A DNA stretch of 26,400 nucleotides from JAXGPL01 sp040766985 (GTDB lineage Bacteria; Bacillota; Sulfobacillia; JAUYEG01): the NCBI GenBank assembly GCA_040766985.1, contig JAXGPL010000026.1, forward strand, positions 1 to 26,400, read 5' to 3'. Each line of letters begins with the position of its first letter. Within the stretch, counting starts at the first letter, position 1. Of this stretch, positions 1 through 7,375 are shown piece after piece. A model generated the notes under the pieces. The model was not told the DNA's origin and did no database searches. It was given only the letters and a program-made list of their open reading frames with translations. Position numbers and translations under genes: made by a program.

Positions 1-2
1 TC

Positions 3-305
3 GCAGCCCCCGGCTTGAAGGTGCCGCACGTTGGATGGAACGCCGTCAGCGCGCCGGGCCCCGGCGTGTTGCCCCCGCCCCTGCTCACGGGTATCCCGGA
101 CTCCTACTTCTACTTCGTTCATTCTTACGCGGCCTTTCCCGAGGACCCCGCCGATTGGGCGGCCTCGACAACGTACGGCGAGAGGTTCGCATCGGTCATC
201 GGGCGCGGTACGGTCTGGGGCACTCAGTTTCACCCGGAAAAGAGCGGCTCGGCCGGCCTTCACCTGCTCCGCAACTTCCTCTCGCTCGGCGAAGGGAGGC
301 ATTGA
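3..305 (+). CDS. hisH: Imidazole glycerol phosphate synthase, glutaminase subunit (3' part)
   Basis: This is the C-terminal 100 residues of HisH; the gene begins before the window. HisH hydrolyses glutamine and passes ammonia to HisF in histidine biosynthesis. The frame is open from base 3. It shows the family segment GLKVPHVGWN, then YFVHSY, and the class-I amidotransferase motif GTQFHPEKS, which supplies the His and Glu of the Cys-His-Glu triad. The catalytic Cys lies upstream, outside the window. The stop codon (303-305) is one base before the hisF GTG, so the two subunits are translationally linked as in normal his operons. Identification is secure; only the 5' part is missing. Confidence 0.95.
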   Translation, partial: AAPGLKVPHVGWNAVSAPGPGVLPPPLLTGIPDSYFYFVHSYAAFPEDPADWAASTTYGERFASVIGRGTVWGTQFHPEKSGSAGLHLLRNFLSLGEGRH

Positions 306-306
306 G

Positions 307-1071
307 GTGCTTGCCAAGCGGCTGATCCCGTGCCTTGACGTCAAAGACGGGCGTGTTGTCAAGGGCGTAAGTTTTGGAAACCTCATCGACGCAGGCGACG
401 CAGTTGATCTGGCGGCCCGGTATGACGCCGGCGGAGCCGACGAACTCGCGTTCCTCGACATCACCGCATCACTCGAGGGTCGCCGCACGTTTCTCAACCT
501 GCTGACGCGCGTCGCCGAGCGGGTCTTCATCCCCCTTGCGGCCGGTGGCGGCGTCAGGACGGCCGCAGACGTCGGGCGGCTGCTGCGGGCTGGAGCGGAC
601 AAGGTGACGATCAACACGGCGGCGGTCGAGCGTCCTGCCCTCCTCACGGAGGCCGCCGGCCGGTACGGCGCGCAGTGCATCGTCCTGGCGATCGACGCCG
701 CCCGCGAGCGGCAGGGCTTCTGGAGGGTCTACACTCACGGCGGTACACGGCCCACGGAGTTCGATGCCGTGGCCTGGGCAGCCCAGGCCGTCGAGTTGGG
801 CGCCGGCGAGATCCTCCTGACCAGCATCGACTCAGACGGCAGGCAGAAGGGGTACGACCTTGACCTGACCCGTGCCGTCAGCTCCGCGGTCGGCGTGCCG
901 GTCATTGCCTCCGGCGGGGCCGGTAAAGCCCGGGACATCGTCGATGTGCTTACTCAGGGCGCGGCGGACGCCGCGCTGCTGGCTTCGCTACTCCATTTCG
1001 GACAGGTTTCCATCGCCGCAGTCAAGGCCGAGATGAAGGCAGCCGGGATCCCGGTGCGCCTGACCGGCTAG
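307..1071 (+). CDS. hisF: Imidazole glycerol phosphate synthase, cyclase subunit HisF
   Basis: HisF is the (beta/alpha)8-barrel cyclase that turns PRFAR plus HisH-derived ammonia into imidazole glycerol phosphate and AICAR. The protein has 254 residues, the usual family length. It opens MLAKRLIPCLDVKDG, placing catalytic Asp11 in LDVKDG and the second catalytic Asp130 in VLAIDA. The phosphate-binding loops LAAGGGVR and IASGGAGK are present. The GTG at 307 is chosen because the protein aligns from this residue and a GGGAGG ribosome-binding site lies at 294-299. The longer open frame back to base 31 overlaps hisH and is not coding. No gene follows on the same transcript within the normal his order, so hisF may end this operon. 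Confidence 0.97.
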   Translation: MLAKRLIPCLDVKDGRVVKGVSFGNLIDAGDAVDLAARYDAGGADELAFLDITASLEGRRTFLNLLTRVAERVFIPLAAGGGVRTAADVGRLLRAGADKVTINTAAVERPALLTEAAGRYGAQCIVLAIDAARERQGFWRVYTHGGTRPTEFDAVAWAAQAVELGAGEILLTSIDSDGRQKGYDLDLTRAVSSAVGVPVIASGGAGKARDIVDVLTQGAADAALLASLLHFGQVSIAAVKAEMKAAGIPVRLTG

Positions 1072-1119
1072 GGGCACAACACCGCTTGCCAGCCTTCGAC
1101 TGCCCTCAGGGTAGGTCGG

Positions 1120-1128
1120 TGGTATAAT
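1120..1128 (+). promoter_or_regulatory. Extended -10 promoter for the flippase-like gene
   Basis: The sequence TGG followed by a perfect TATAAT (1123-1128) sits 26 bases before the ATG at 1155, in otherwise GC-rich DNA. The TG dinucleotide one base before the hexamer is the extended -10 pattern. The -35 region at the correct distance (CTGCCC, 1100-1105) is poor, which fits an extended -10 promoter. A start site near 1135 would leave a leader of about 20 bases containing the ribosome-binding site. Confidence 0.55.
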
Positions 1129-1154
1129 CGGCTGGACGAAAGCGAGGCGAGGCG

Positions 1155-2303
1155 ATGACCCTGAACGGCCGGCAGCAGTTGCCACCGCGTACGTCACGCC
1201 TCCGCGACCTGCAGAATCTGCTGCTCGTACTGCTCCTGGGGACCCTCGGTCTCCTGGCGGTGGTATGGGCGACGGGCGGCAGGCCCAACTTCGGGGCCAT
1301 CAAGGTGATCAAGCTGCCCTACCTGCTGGCCTGCCTCGGCTTGGTCCTCCTCGACTGGCTGTCGGAGGGGCTCCGGCTCTGGCTTCTGAGCCGCGCCCTC
1401 GGCGAGACCGTCGGCTTCTGGTCGGTGATGCGGATTGTGCTGCTGGGAGCGTTTTTTGCCCGGATTACGCCGTTTGACTCAGGTGGGGAACCGTTTCAGG
1501 TTTACGCACTGCATCGCAACGGGGTGCCGCTGGGGCACGCAACCGCCGTCATCGCCATCAAAGCCCTGCTTCACGGTACGGCACGGGTCTGCCTCGGGAT
1601 CCTCGTGCCGCTCTGGCTTCTGGTTACGGCCAAGGGGTGGAATCTCGGCCCCCGCGCCACAATCGCCCTCTACGTGGGCCTCGGCGTCTATCTTGGTATC
1701 ACCCTTCTGCTGGGACTGCTGTTCTTCGGCAGGGCGCGCGCAAGGGCGTTCGCCGGGATGCTCATACGAAAACCCTTTGTCGCCAGGATCCTGGCCCGGC
1801 CGCGGATCGCGGCCGTGATGGTCAAGCTTGAGCAGCACGCGCAGTCCTTTGTCGCAGCTATCCGCCACTTCGGCCGCGAACGGCTCCGCACTGTCGCTCT
1901 GGTCGGCGCACTGTCGTTCGCAGGGTGGAGCGCGGTACTGTGCGTCCCTGTGGTCCTGGTCCGTTCACTCGGAGGGGCCTCGCCGATTGCGGAGATCGGT
2001 GCGACGGCGGTCATCTTCTACCTCGCTGTCGCATACGCCCCGACTCCCGGCTCGGCAGGGGCGTCGGAGGTCGGCTTCGCTGCTCTGTTTGCGCGGTTTG
2101 TCCCGCTTCCGCTGGTCGGGGTGTTGGTCTTGGTCTGGCGCCTCATGACCCACTATCTCAGCCTGGTCCTCGGATTTGTCGTTACGGCCTTTGGCGCCGG
2201 CGCAACCCGCAAGGGCTCCGCAGCGGCGGGGCATCCTGAGGAGGCCGGCGCGGATAACGGCGAACGCGCGTTGGGACCGCCGCAGGGGTTGCCACCAAGC
2301 TAG
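1155..2303 (+). CDS. Flippase-like lysylphosphatidylglycerol synthase TM-domain protein (UPF0104)
   Basis: A 382-residue polytopic membrane protein of the UPF0104/LPG_synthase_TM family, related to the flippase half of MprF. About seven to eight hydrophobic segments are visible, the first around residues 22-42. Two family signatures are clear: ITPFDSGGEPFQVYAL near residue 105, and PTPGSAGASEVGFAALF near residue 297, preceding the last membrane spans. There is no C-terminal soluble aminoacyl-transferase domain, so it is not a complete MprF. The hydrophilic tail of about 35 residues after the last span is unremarkable. The ATG at 1155 has GAGG motifs at 1144-1147 and 1149-1152. The substrate of such stand-alone proteins is not known; a lipid or lipid-linked substrate is an inference. 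Confidence 0.88.
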   Translation: MTLNGRQQLPPRTSRLRDLQNLLLVLLLGTLGLLAVVWATGGRPNFGAIKVIKLPYLLACLGLVLLDWLSEGLRLWLLSRALGETVGFWSVMRIVLLGAFFARITPFDSGGEPFQVYALHRNGVPLGHATAVIAIKALLHGTARVCLGILVPLWLLVTAKGWNLGPRATIALYVGLGVYLGITLLLGLLFFGRARARAFAGMLIRKPFVARILARPRIAAVMVKLEQHAQSFVAAIRHFGRERLRTVALVGALSFAGWSAVLCVPVVLVRSLGGASPIAEIGATAVIFYLAVAYAPTPGSAGASEVGFAALFARFVPLPLVGVLVLVWRLMTHYLSLVLGFVVTAFGAGATRKGSAAAGHPEEAGADNGERALGPPQGLPPS

Positions 2304-2316
2304 GACTGAGCCTATC

Positions 2317-2367
2317 GCGGGGTCTCGGCCGGACGCCGTCGTCCTCCGGCCTTGGGCTAGACCCCGC
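2317..2367. terminator. Nested inverted repeat between convergent genes
   Basis: Two stacked perfect arms: a 9-bp outer pair (GCGGGGTCT at 2317-2325 with AGACCCCGC at 2359-2367) and a 7-bp inner pair (GGCCGGA at 2327-2333 with TCCGGCC at 2345-2351). The structure lies between the flippase-like gene and the exonuclease gene and covers the latter's stop codon (2357-2359). It can fold on either strand, so it is probably a bidirectional transcription barrier, although neither side has a strong T-run. Confidence 0.5.
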
Positions 2368-3406
2368 CGTGCTCCGTCTTGCCGGAAAACAAGGTGGCCG
2401 TCCGCTGAGGCGCGGGTTGCGGTCTTGCGGCGTCCGGGGACGAGGCCTGCTTGCGCCAGGCCGCAAAGCCCGAGTAAAGGGTCCGCGCAAGCAGACGGTC
2501 GTACTGCGACCAGCCGCCCTGGTTGCCACTCTGCATAACCTGCTCGAACTGCTTGATCTTTGCGCTGAATAGGTCCGCCACATGCAGCGCCATGGCCTCC
2601 GGCGTCTGCGGCAGCACGGCGGCTCCGGCCTCGAGTTCGCCGTGATGCGAAAGGATCAGGTGGGTCAGGTGCGCGGCGATCTCCTCCGGCACGCCCTTGG
2701 CCTGGGCGATTGCGTCGTCGAGCATCCGCAGGCCAAGCGCGGTATGGCCGGCGAGCCGCCCCTTGTCGGTCACGTCCACCGCGCCGGACATCGAGTACTC
2801 CTCGATCTTGCCGATATCGAGAAACAGGGCCCCGACAATCAAAAGGTCGCGGTCCAGGAAATCGTACATCTCCGCAGCCAGCCGGCAGAACTCGACGACT
2901 TCCAGGCTGTGCTCGAGCAGGCCCCCGACATAGGCATGGTGAACCAGCTTGGCCGCAGGGTACGAGGTGAAGGCCTCGTAGATGCGCGGCTCAAACAGGT
3001 AGCCGAGGATCCCGGCCAGGTGTTGGTCTTGCACGCTCAGGCGCACTTGCTGCAACTTGGCCTTTAGGCGGTTAAGGTCTGAACGTGTGACCGGCAGGAA
3101 CTCCTGCGCCCGGTCCTCTGCGCCCTCGACCCTCTCAACCTCGCTGACCGTTAGCTGTACCTGGCCCCGGTACTCGTCCGCGGCCGCTACAACACGAACG
3201 ATGCCCTTCTCAGGCAACCCGCCGGCAACCTCGCTGGCACGTTCCCAGACGCGCCCCTGGATCTGGCCGGTCTTGTCACTCAGCGTCAATGCCAGGTACA
3301 TCCCCTTGCTGGCATCGCGGAACGGGACCAACGACCATGACTGCAGGTAGAAGGTAGCCCTGACCTCCGTACCGGCCTTGATATCGCGCACATACTGCTG
3401 GGCCAT
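2357..3406 (-). CDS. YhaM-like 3'-5' exoribonuclease (OB-fold + HD domain) with altered HD motif
   Basis: A 349-residue protein with the architecture of Bacillus YhaM, a 3'-5' exoribonuclease: an N-terminal OB-fold nucleic-acid-binding domain (about residues 10-95) followed by an HD-superfamily metal-dependent domain (about 145-320). HD-domain landmarks are HHAYVGGLLEHSLEVV (156-171), ALFLDIGK (193-200) and LILSHHGE (250-257). In the family the second landmark reads HDIGK or HDLGK; here the metal-binding His is Leu196 (codon CTC at 2821-2819). The ATG at 3406 is preferred over the upstream start at 3469 because GGGAGG stands 9 bases before it and family proteins begin at this point with M...YVRDIKAG. 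Family assignment is good; activity is doubtful because of the missing His. Confidence 0.85.
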   Translation of the reverse strand: MAQQYVRDIKAGTEVRATFYLQSWSLVPFRDASKGMYLALTLSDKTGQIQGRVWERASEVAGGLPEKGIVRVVAAADEYRGQVQLTVSEVERVEGAEDRAQEFLPVTRSDLNRLKAKLQQVRLSVQDQHLAGILGYLFEPRIYEAFTSYPAAKLVHHAYVGGLLEHSLEVVEFCRLAAEMYDFLDRDLLIVGALFLDIGKIEEYSMSGAVDVTDKGRLAGHTALGLRMLDDAIAQAKGVPEEIAAHLTHLILSHHGELEAGAAVLPQTPEAMALHVADLFSAKIKQFEQVMQSGNQGGWSQYDRLLARTLYSGFAAWRKQASSPDAARPQPAPQRTATLFSGKTEHGGV

Positions 3407-3569
3407 GCCGATCAACCTCCCGCGCCCCACTTCTGGCCCCTCCCGGGGGAAACCTGCACCATCCGGCAAGGGTCCGCTCCACCCTCAAAAAAGTCCTGTG
3501 GATAAAGCAGGAAATCCTGTCTCTAATATAGCATATCTTACCAACCAAGGACGAGGGCGGTGAGTCGGA

Positions 3570-3890
3570 TTGGCTTCGCGACGCAGGATTGGGCCATTTA
3601 GGCTGGTTTTGACGGGACCCGGGCAGGAGGGATTCGCGCACGACTGTCTGGTCGCGGGGGACCGCAGGACGGTCGGCTTCACGTTCTACGAGATCTCGGA
3701 CTTCGACACGGCGGCCAAGAAGGTGGAGGGGCGGGTGGCTGCGGTGGTGTGGATGCCCATGCCGGGGGCGCAGGAGCTATATCGCCAGCTGGGTAACGCT
3801 CGCCCCCAGCGGGCGACGGCGGGCGACGGCGAGATCGTGCGCGTGGACTACACCCCGCGGGAAGGCCCGGCCGGCGCAGCACCCCACTAG
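3570..3890 (+). CDS. Small hypothetical protein
   Basis: I do not recognise this 106-residue protein. It begins with TTG at 3570 (a weak GGTGAG is the only nearby ribosome-binding site), is soluble, has a basic N-terminus and a low-complexity Gly/Ala/Pro-rich tail. The middle part (about residues 30-70) reads like a folded alpha/beta segment, with FTFYEISDFDTAAKK followed by a hydrophobic strand AAVVWMPMPG. It is the only reasonable reading of this stretch. It is divergent from the exonuclease gene, with a 163-base AT-richer gap between them, and its TAG overlaps the argH TAG in the shared palindrome CTAG (3887-3890). It may be a real lineage-specific gene. Confidence 0.5.
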   Translation: MASRRRIGPFRLVLTGPGQEGFAHDCLVAGDRRTVGFTFYEISDFDTAAKKVEGRVAAVVWMPMPGAQELYRQLGNARPQRATAGDGEIVRVDYTPREGPAGAAPH

Positions 3891-5302
3891 GGCCGGGAGG
3901 CGGCAAGCAACCGCGCGGCGAGTTCGAGCTGTTCCTCCACCTGCTCCGGGGCGGTGCCCATCGGCGAGACCCGGCGCTCGACTCCCGCCTGCGGCGTAAG
4001 CAGTGCATACACGTCACCCTCTATCAGGGGGCACACCGCTTTGAGCTCATCAAGCGACAGTTGCCGCAGTTCCACGCCCTTCTGCGCCGCGTATGCGACC
4101 GCCCTGCCGACGAGGGTGTGCGCATCCCTGAAGGGGATACCCCGGGAGGCAAGATAGTCTGCGAGGTCGGTGGCCGACATGAAGTCCTGGCCGGCAGCCT
4201 GCAGCATTCGCTCCTCGACGAACGTGCTCGTCGCGATGGCGGTGGCCGCAATACTGAGGCACGCGCTTGCGGTGTCGATGGCGTCGAACGTGCCTTCCTT
4301 GTCCTCCTGCAGATCCGTATTGTAGGTCAGCGGCAGGCCCTTGAGCACGGTGAGCAACCCGACGAGGGCGCCGTAGACCCGCCCTGTCTTGCCGCGGAGG
4401 AGTTCGCCGATCACCGGGTTCTTCTTCTGCGGCATGATGCTTGACCCCGTGGTGAAGGCGTCGGACATCCGCAGGTAGCCGAACTCCGAGCTCGACCAGA
4501 GGACCAGTTCTTCTCCGAGCCGCGACAGGTGGGCGGCGATCAGAGCGCAACAGGCGAGGGTTTCAACGACGTAGTCCCGGTCCGACACCGCGTCCATGCT
4601 GTTGGCATACCGGGAGGCAAAGCCGAGTTCAGCCGCCACCGAGTCCGGGTCGATCGGAAACGTGGTGCCAGCCAGGGCCCCGGCGCCGAGGGGCATCACG
4701 TTTGCGCGGCGCCGCGCGTCGGCAAGGCGCTCGGCGTCCCGCTGGAACATGAAGAAGTATGCCAATAGGTGGTGCGCCAGCAGTACAGGCTGCGCACGCT
4801 GAAGGTGGGTGTACCCGGGCAGTACCGCGCCTTTGTGGGCACGAGCCTTCTCAAGGATCGCCGCCTGCATGCCGCGCAGGGCGGCCAGCAACCCATCGAT
4901 GGCGTCGCGCACGTAGAGGTGCATGTCCAGGGCGATCTGGTCATTGCGGCTGCGCGCGGTGTGGAGCTTGCCCCCGACCGGGCCGATCTTCTGGCGGAGC
5001 CGGGCTTCGATGTTCATATGTACGTCTTCGAGGCCGACCTGCCAGTCGAACGATCCTGACTCTATCTCGGCGAGGATCTCGCCCAAGCCCCCGATGATCC
5101 GCTCGGCCTCGTCACCGGCGATGATCCCCTGCCGGGAAAGCATCCGCGCATGGGCGATGCTACCGGCGATGTCCTGCCGGTAAAGGCGTTTGTCAAACGG
5201 CAACGAGGCAGTAAAGCGATCCACCTCCGGGGCTGTTTCCGCGGCGTAGGAGCCGCCCCACGGCTTGCTGCTGCCGCCTGCGGGCCCCGGCGGGCGGCTC
5301 AT
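3887..5302 (-). CDS. argH: Argininosuccinate lyase
   Basis: ArgH cleaves argininosuccinate to arginine and fumarate, the last step of arginine biosynthesis, as a cytosolic homotetramer of the fumarase/aspartase superfamily. The 471-residue protein carries the superfamily signature GSSIMPQKKNP at residues 286-296, containing the flexible catalytic-Ser loop, together with the conserved blocks HTARSRNDQ (114-122) and GYTHLQRAQP (163-172). Length is slightly above the usual 460 because of a short Gly/Pro-rich N-terminal extension. The ATG at 5302 overlaps the argG stop by four bases (ATGA), so translation is coupled to argG. Nothing looks damaged. Confidence 0.97.
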   Translation of the reverse strand: MSRPPGPAGGSSKPWGGSYAAETAPEVDRFTASLPFDKRLYRQDIAGSIAHARMLSRQGIIAGDEAERIIGGLGEILAEIESGSFDWQVGLEDVHMNIEARLRQKIGPVGGKLHTARSRNDQIALDMHLYVRDAIDGLLAALRGMQAAILEKARAHKGAVLPGYTHLQRAQPVLLAHHLLAYFFMFQRDAERLADARRRANVMPLGAGALAGTTFPIDPDSVAAELGFASRYANSMDAVSDRDYVVETLACCALIAAHLSRLGEELVLWSSSEFGYLRMSDAFTTGSSIMPQKKNPVIGELLRGKTGRVYGALVGLLTVLKGLPLTYNTDLQEDKEGTFDAIDTASACLSIAATAIATSTFVEERMLQAAGQDFMSATDLADYLASRGIPFRDAHTLVGRAVAYAAQKGVELRQLSLDELKAVCPLIEGDVYALLTPQAGVERRVSPMGTAPEQVEEQLELAARLLAASRP

Positions 5303-6567
5303 AGGGACTCGGCCCCGCCGTTGCCGGTCCCCGCTGCCTTCGGGCCGGCGATGGCGGCAGGAGTTGCGGTTTCGGACTTGGCCCGTTCAAGCTTCGCCGC
5401 AATGCGGGTCGGCAGTCCCCAGATCTCGATGAATCCGACGGCTGCGGCATGGTTGTAGGCGTCGTCCTTGTCGTACGTCGCGAGGGCGAAGTCGTACAGC
5501 GAATACGGCGACTTGCGGCCGACGACGATCACATGGCCGTGGTCGAGCTTCAGCCGGACGACACCGGTCACGTTCTCCTGGGTCTGGTCGATGAATGCGT
5601 CCATCGCCTTGCGCAGGGGCGAATACCACAGGCCAAAGTACAGCATTTCTGCGTACTTGTCTTCCATCGTGCGCTTGTAGTGGCCAACCTCTCGCGGCAG
5701 GGTCAGGTCCTCAAGGTCGCGGTGCGCCGCAAGCAGGACGGTTGCCGCGGGAGACTCGTAGATCTCGCGCGACTTGATTCCGACGAGCCGGTTTTCAATG
5801 TGGTCAACACGGCCGACTCCATGGTTGCCGGCGATGATGTTGAGCTCTGAAACCAGTTCAACAGGGTCGAGCGCCTTGCCGTCGAGCGACACGGGAACGC
5901 CCTTTTCGAAACCGATCTCCACATACGCCGGTTCCGCCGGGCAATCCTGGACCGACTTGGTCGTCAGGTAGATGTCCTCCGGGGGCTCGTTCCACGGTTG
6001 TTCGAGCACGCCGCACTCGATGCTGCGGCCCCACAGGTTGTAGTCGATGCTGTATGGGCTCCGTTTGGCGGTCGGTACCGGGATGCCGTGCTCGGCTGCG
6101 TAATCCATCTCCTCTTCGCGCGACATGGGCCAGTCGCGCACGGGAGCGATGACTTTGAGGTGTGGGGCGAGGGCGGCCGCCGACACATCGAACCGGACCT
6201 GGTCGTTGCCCTTGCCGGTGCACCCGTGGGCGATCGCATCGGCGCCCTCTTTCTCGGCGATGTCCACCAACAGCTTGGTGATCAGCGGCCGCGACAGCGC
6301 CGACGCCAGCGGGTACTGCCCCTCGTACACCGCGTTGGCCTTGAGCGCCCGGAAGGCGAACTCGCGGAGGAACTCCTCACGCGCGTCGATAGCATAAGCT
6401 GCGATTGCGCCGACCTTGAGTGCCTTTTCCCGGATGGTGCGCATCTCTGCGCCCTGCCCTACGTCGGCCGTCACGGCGATTACCTTGTAGCCGTATTTGT
6501 CCTCCAGCCACTTGATCGCCACCGACGTATCCAAACCGCCCGAGTACGCAAGCACCACTTTCTTCAC
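5299..6567 (-). CDS. argG: Argininosuccinate synthase
   Basis: ArgG joins citrulline and aspartate with ATP to form argininosuccinate. The 422-residue protein starts KKVVLAYSGGLDTS, with the PP-loop ATP-binding motif SGGLDTS at residues 9-15, and keeps the usual downstream blocks HGCTGKGNDQVRF and APVRDW. It has an extra tail of about 20 Ala/Gly-rich residues beyond the typical C-terminus. GTG at 6567 is chosen because AAGGAGG lies eight bases upstream and the family aligns from this residue; an in-frame upstream start at 6621 is not needed. It is the first gene of argG-argH, with a recognisable promoter at 6645-6673 and a candidate arginine-repressor operator over it. Intact. Confidence 0.97.
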   Translation of the reverse strand: MKKVVLAYSGGLDTSVAIKWLEDKYGYKVIAVTADVGQGAEMRTIREKALKVGAIAAYAIDAREEFLREFAFRALKANAVYEGQYPLASALSRPLITKLLVDIAEKEGADAIAHGCTGKGNDQVRFDVSAAALAPHLKVIAPVRDWPMSREEEMDYAAEHGIPVPTAKRSPYSIDYNLWGRSIECGVLEQPWNEPPEDIYLTTKSVQDCPAEPAYVEIGFEKGVPVSLDGKALDPVELVSELNIIAGNHGVGRVDHIENRLVGIKSREIYESPAATVLLAAHRDLEDLTLPREVGHYKRTMEDKYAEMLYFGLWYSPLRKAMDAFIDQTQENVTGVVRLKLDHGHVIVVGRKSPYSLYDFALATYDKDDAYNHAAAVGFIEIWGLPTRIAAKLERAKSETATPAAIAGPKAAGTGNGGAESL

Positions 6568-6644
6568 TGCGGATTCCTCCTTCAGCCGCCTCTGCTTGGA
6601 AACCTCATTTTGTAGCAGCACCTGACTGGCGACCCATATGGATA

Positions 6645-6673
6645 ACTATACACATCTGCGAATAGGTATGCAA
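6645..6673 (-). promoter_or_regulatory. argG-argH promoter
   Basis: On the minus strand, TTGCAT (6673-6668) is separated by exactly 17 bases from TATAGT (6650-6645), five of six matches to TATAAT. Transcription would start near 6638 and leave a leader of about 70 bases before the GTG at 6567. The 266-base gap between argG and the divergent flavoprotein gene is markedly richer in A/T here than its surroundings. Confidence 0.6.
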
Positions 6674-6674
6674 T
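6657..6674. promoter_or_regulatory. Candidate ARG box (ArgR/AhrC operator)
   Basis: The 18-base segment TGCGAATAGGTATGCAAT matches the ArgR consensus WNTGAATWWWWATTCANW at 12 of 16 informative positions, with GAAT and ATGC half-sites four bases apart. It covers the -35 hexamer and half of the spacer of the argG promoter, where a repressor would block RNA polymerase. ArgR/AhrC control of argG is well established in Bacillus and E. coli; its use here is inferred. Confidence 0.5.
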
Positions 6675-6833
6675 ATGGGCGCTCACAAATGCACAAAGAG
6701 CGCCCGCAAGAACCTGCAGCACGACAGCGCCTCAACGCTGAGATACCGCAGACCTACCGCCGCCGGCGGGAGGAGCCGGGCGGGTCCGGGCGGAACGAAT
6801 GGTTTCCATCAGCACCTTTGGAGGGACTCTGAG

Positions 6834-7375
6834 ATGACGCAGCAGATGCCCGAGAAGACCCGGCCAACCGTCGTCGGCGTGTCCGGCAGCCCGCGCGCCG
6901 GAGGCAACACCGAAGCATTGCTTCGCCACACGCTTTCGGCGCTGGAGACCGAGGGAGTGGCAACCGAATTCGTGGGCCTCCGCAACCGCCGCATCGAGCC
7001 GTGTCGGGCATGTGGCACATGCCGGAAGACCAAGAACTGCGCGATCGCGGACGATGTGCCGGAGCTGTTCGATAAGCTCGCAGCAGCGGATGGATTCATC
7101 CTCGCCGCCCCGGTCTATTTCTCAAGTACCGCCGGGCAGATGAAGTGCTTCATCGACCGCATCGGCTACCTCAGCGGCGCGCCGGCCAGAACTTCGCCCT
7201 GGCGGAGATGATGTTCGTGTTCCTTCACCAGGGCATGGTCGTGCCGGGCTCGACTTACTGGAACATGGCCTTCGGCATGCGCGAGGGAGACGTCGCTGGT
7301 GACGCCGAAGGGCTTCGTACGGCCGAGAACCTGGCCAAGAACATGGCGTGGCTGCTTGCGAAGATCAAGGGCTGA
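6834..7375 (+). pseudogene. Iron-sulfur flavoprotein (NADPH-dependent FMN reductase family), internally deleted
   Basis: The first 115 or so residues from the ATG at 6834 (GGAGG nine bases upstream) form a flavodoxin-like fold: FMN phosphate loop GSPRAGGNTEAL (18-29), then the compact cluster CX2CX2CX5C at Cys57, 60, 63 and 69, matching the [4Fe-4S] motif of Isf flavoproteins, then APVYFSS and MKCFIDRIGYLS. Beyond base 7173 this frame ends in nonsense at 7211. The rest of the family sequence, RRAGQNFALAEMM and PGSTYWNMAFG, continues in another frame to 7375. The join removes the conserved stretch between these blocks (an estimated 15-20 residues) as well as shifting frame, so this is a true deletion. 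Its end overlaps the convergent membrane-protein gene by 11 bases. Confidence 0.8.

Noticed and set aside
6735..6760. CTGAGATACC-like stretch resembling part of a TPP riboswitch
   Set aside because: The other conserved TPP elements are missing or in the wrong order, and the downstream gene is not related to thiamine.
6780..6830. Possible T-box (GGGCGGAACGAATGG) before the flavoprotein gene
   Set aside because: It lacks the conserved GGGTGGNACCGCG core and a terminator/antiterminator pair; the downstream gene is not of amino-acid metabolism.
6638..6832. 64-codon frame ending one base before the flavoprotein ATG
   Set aside because: It starts inside the argG promoter, has no ribosome-binding site, and its product is Arg/Gln/Pro-rich without family resemblance.
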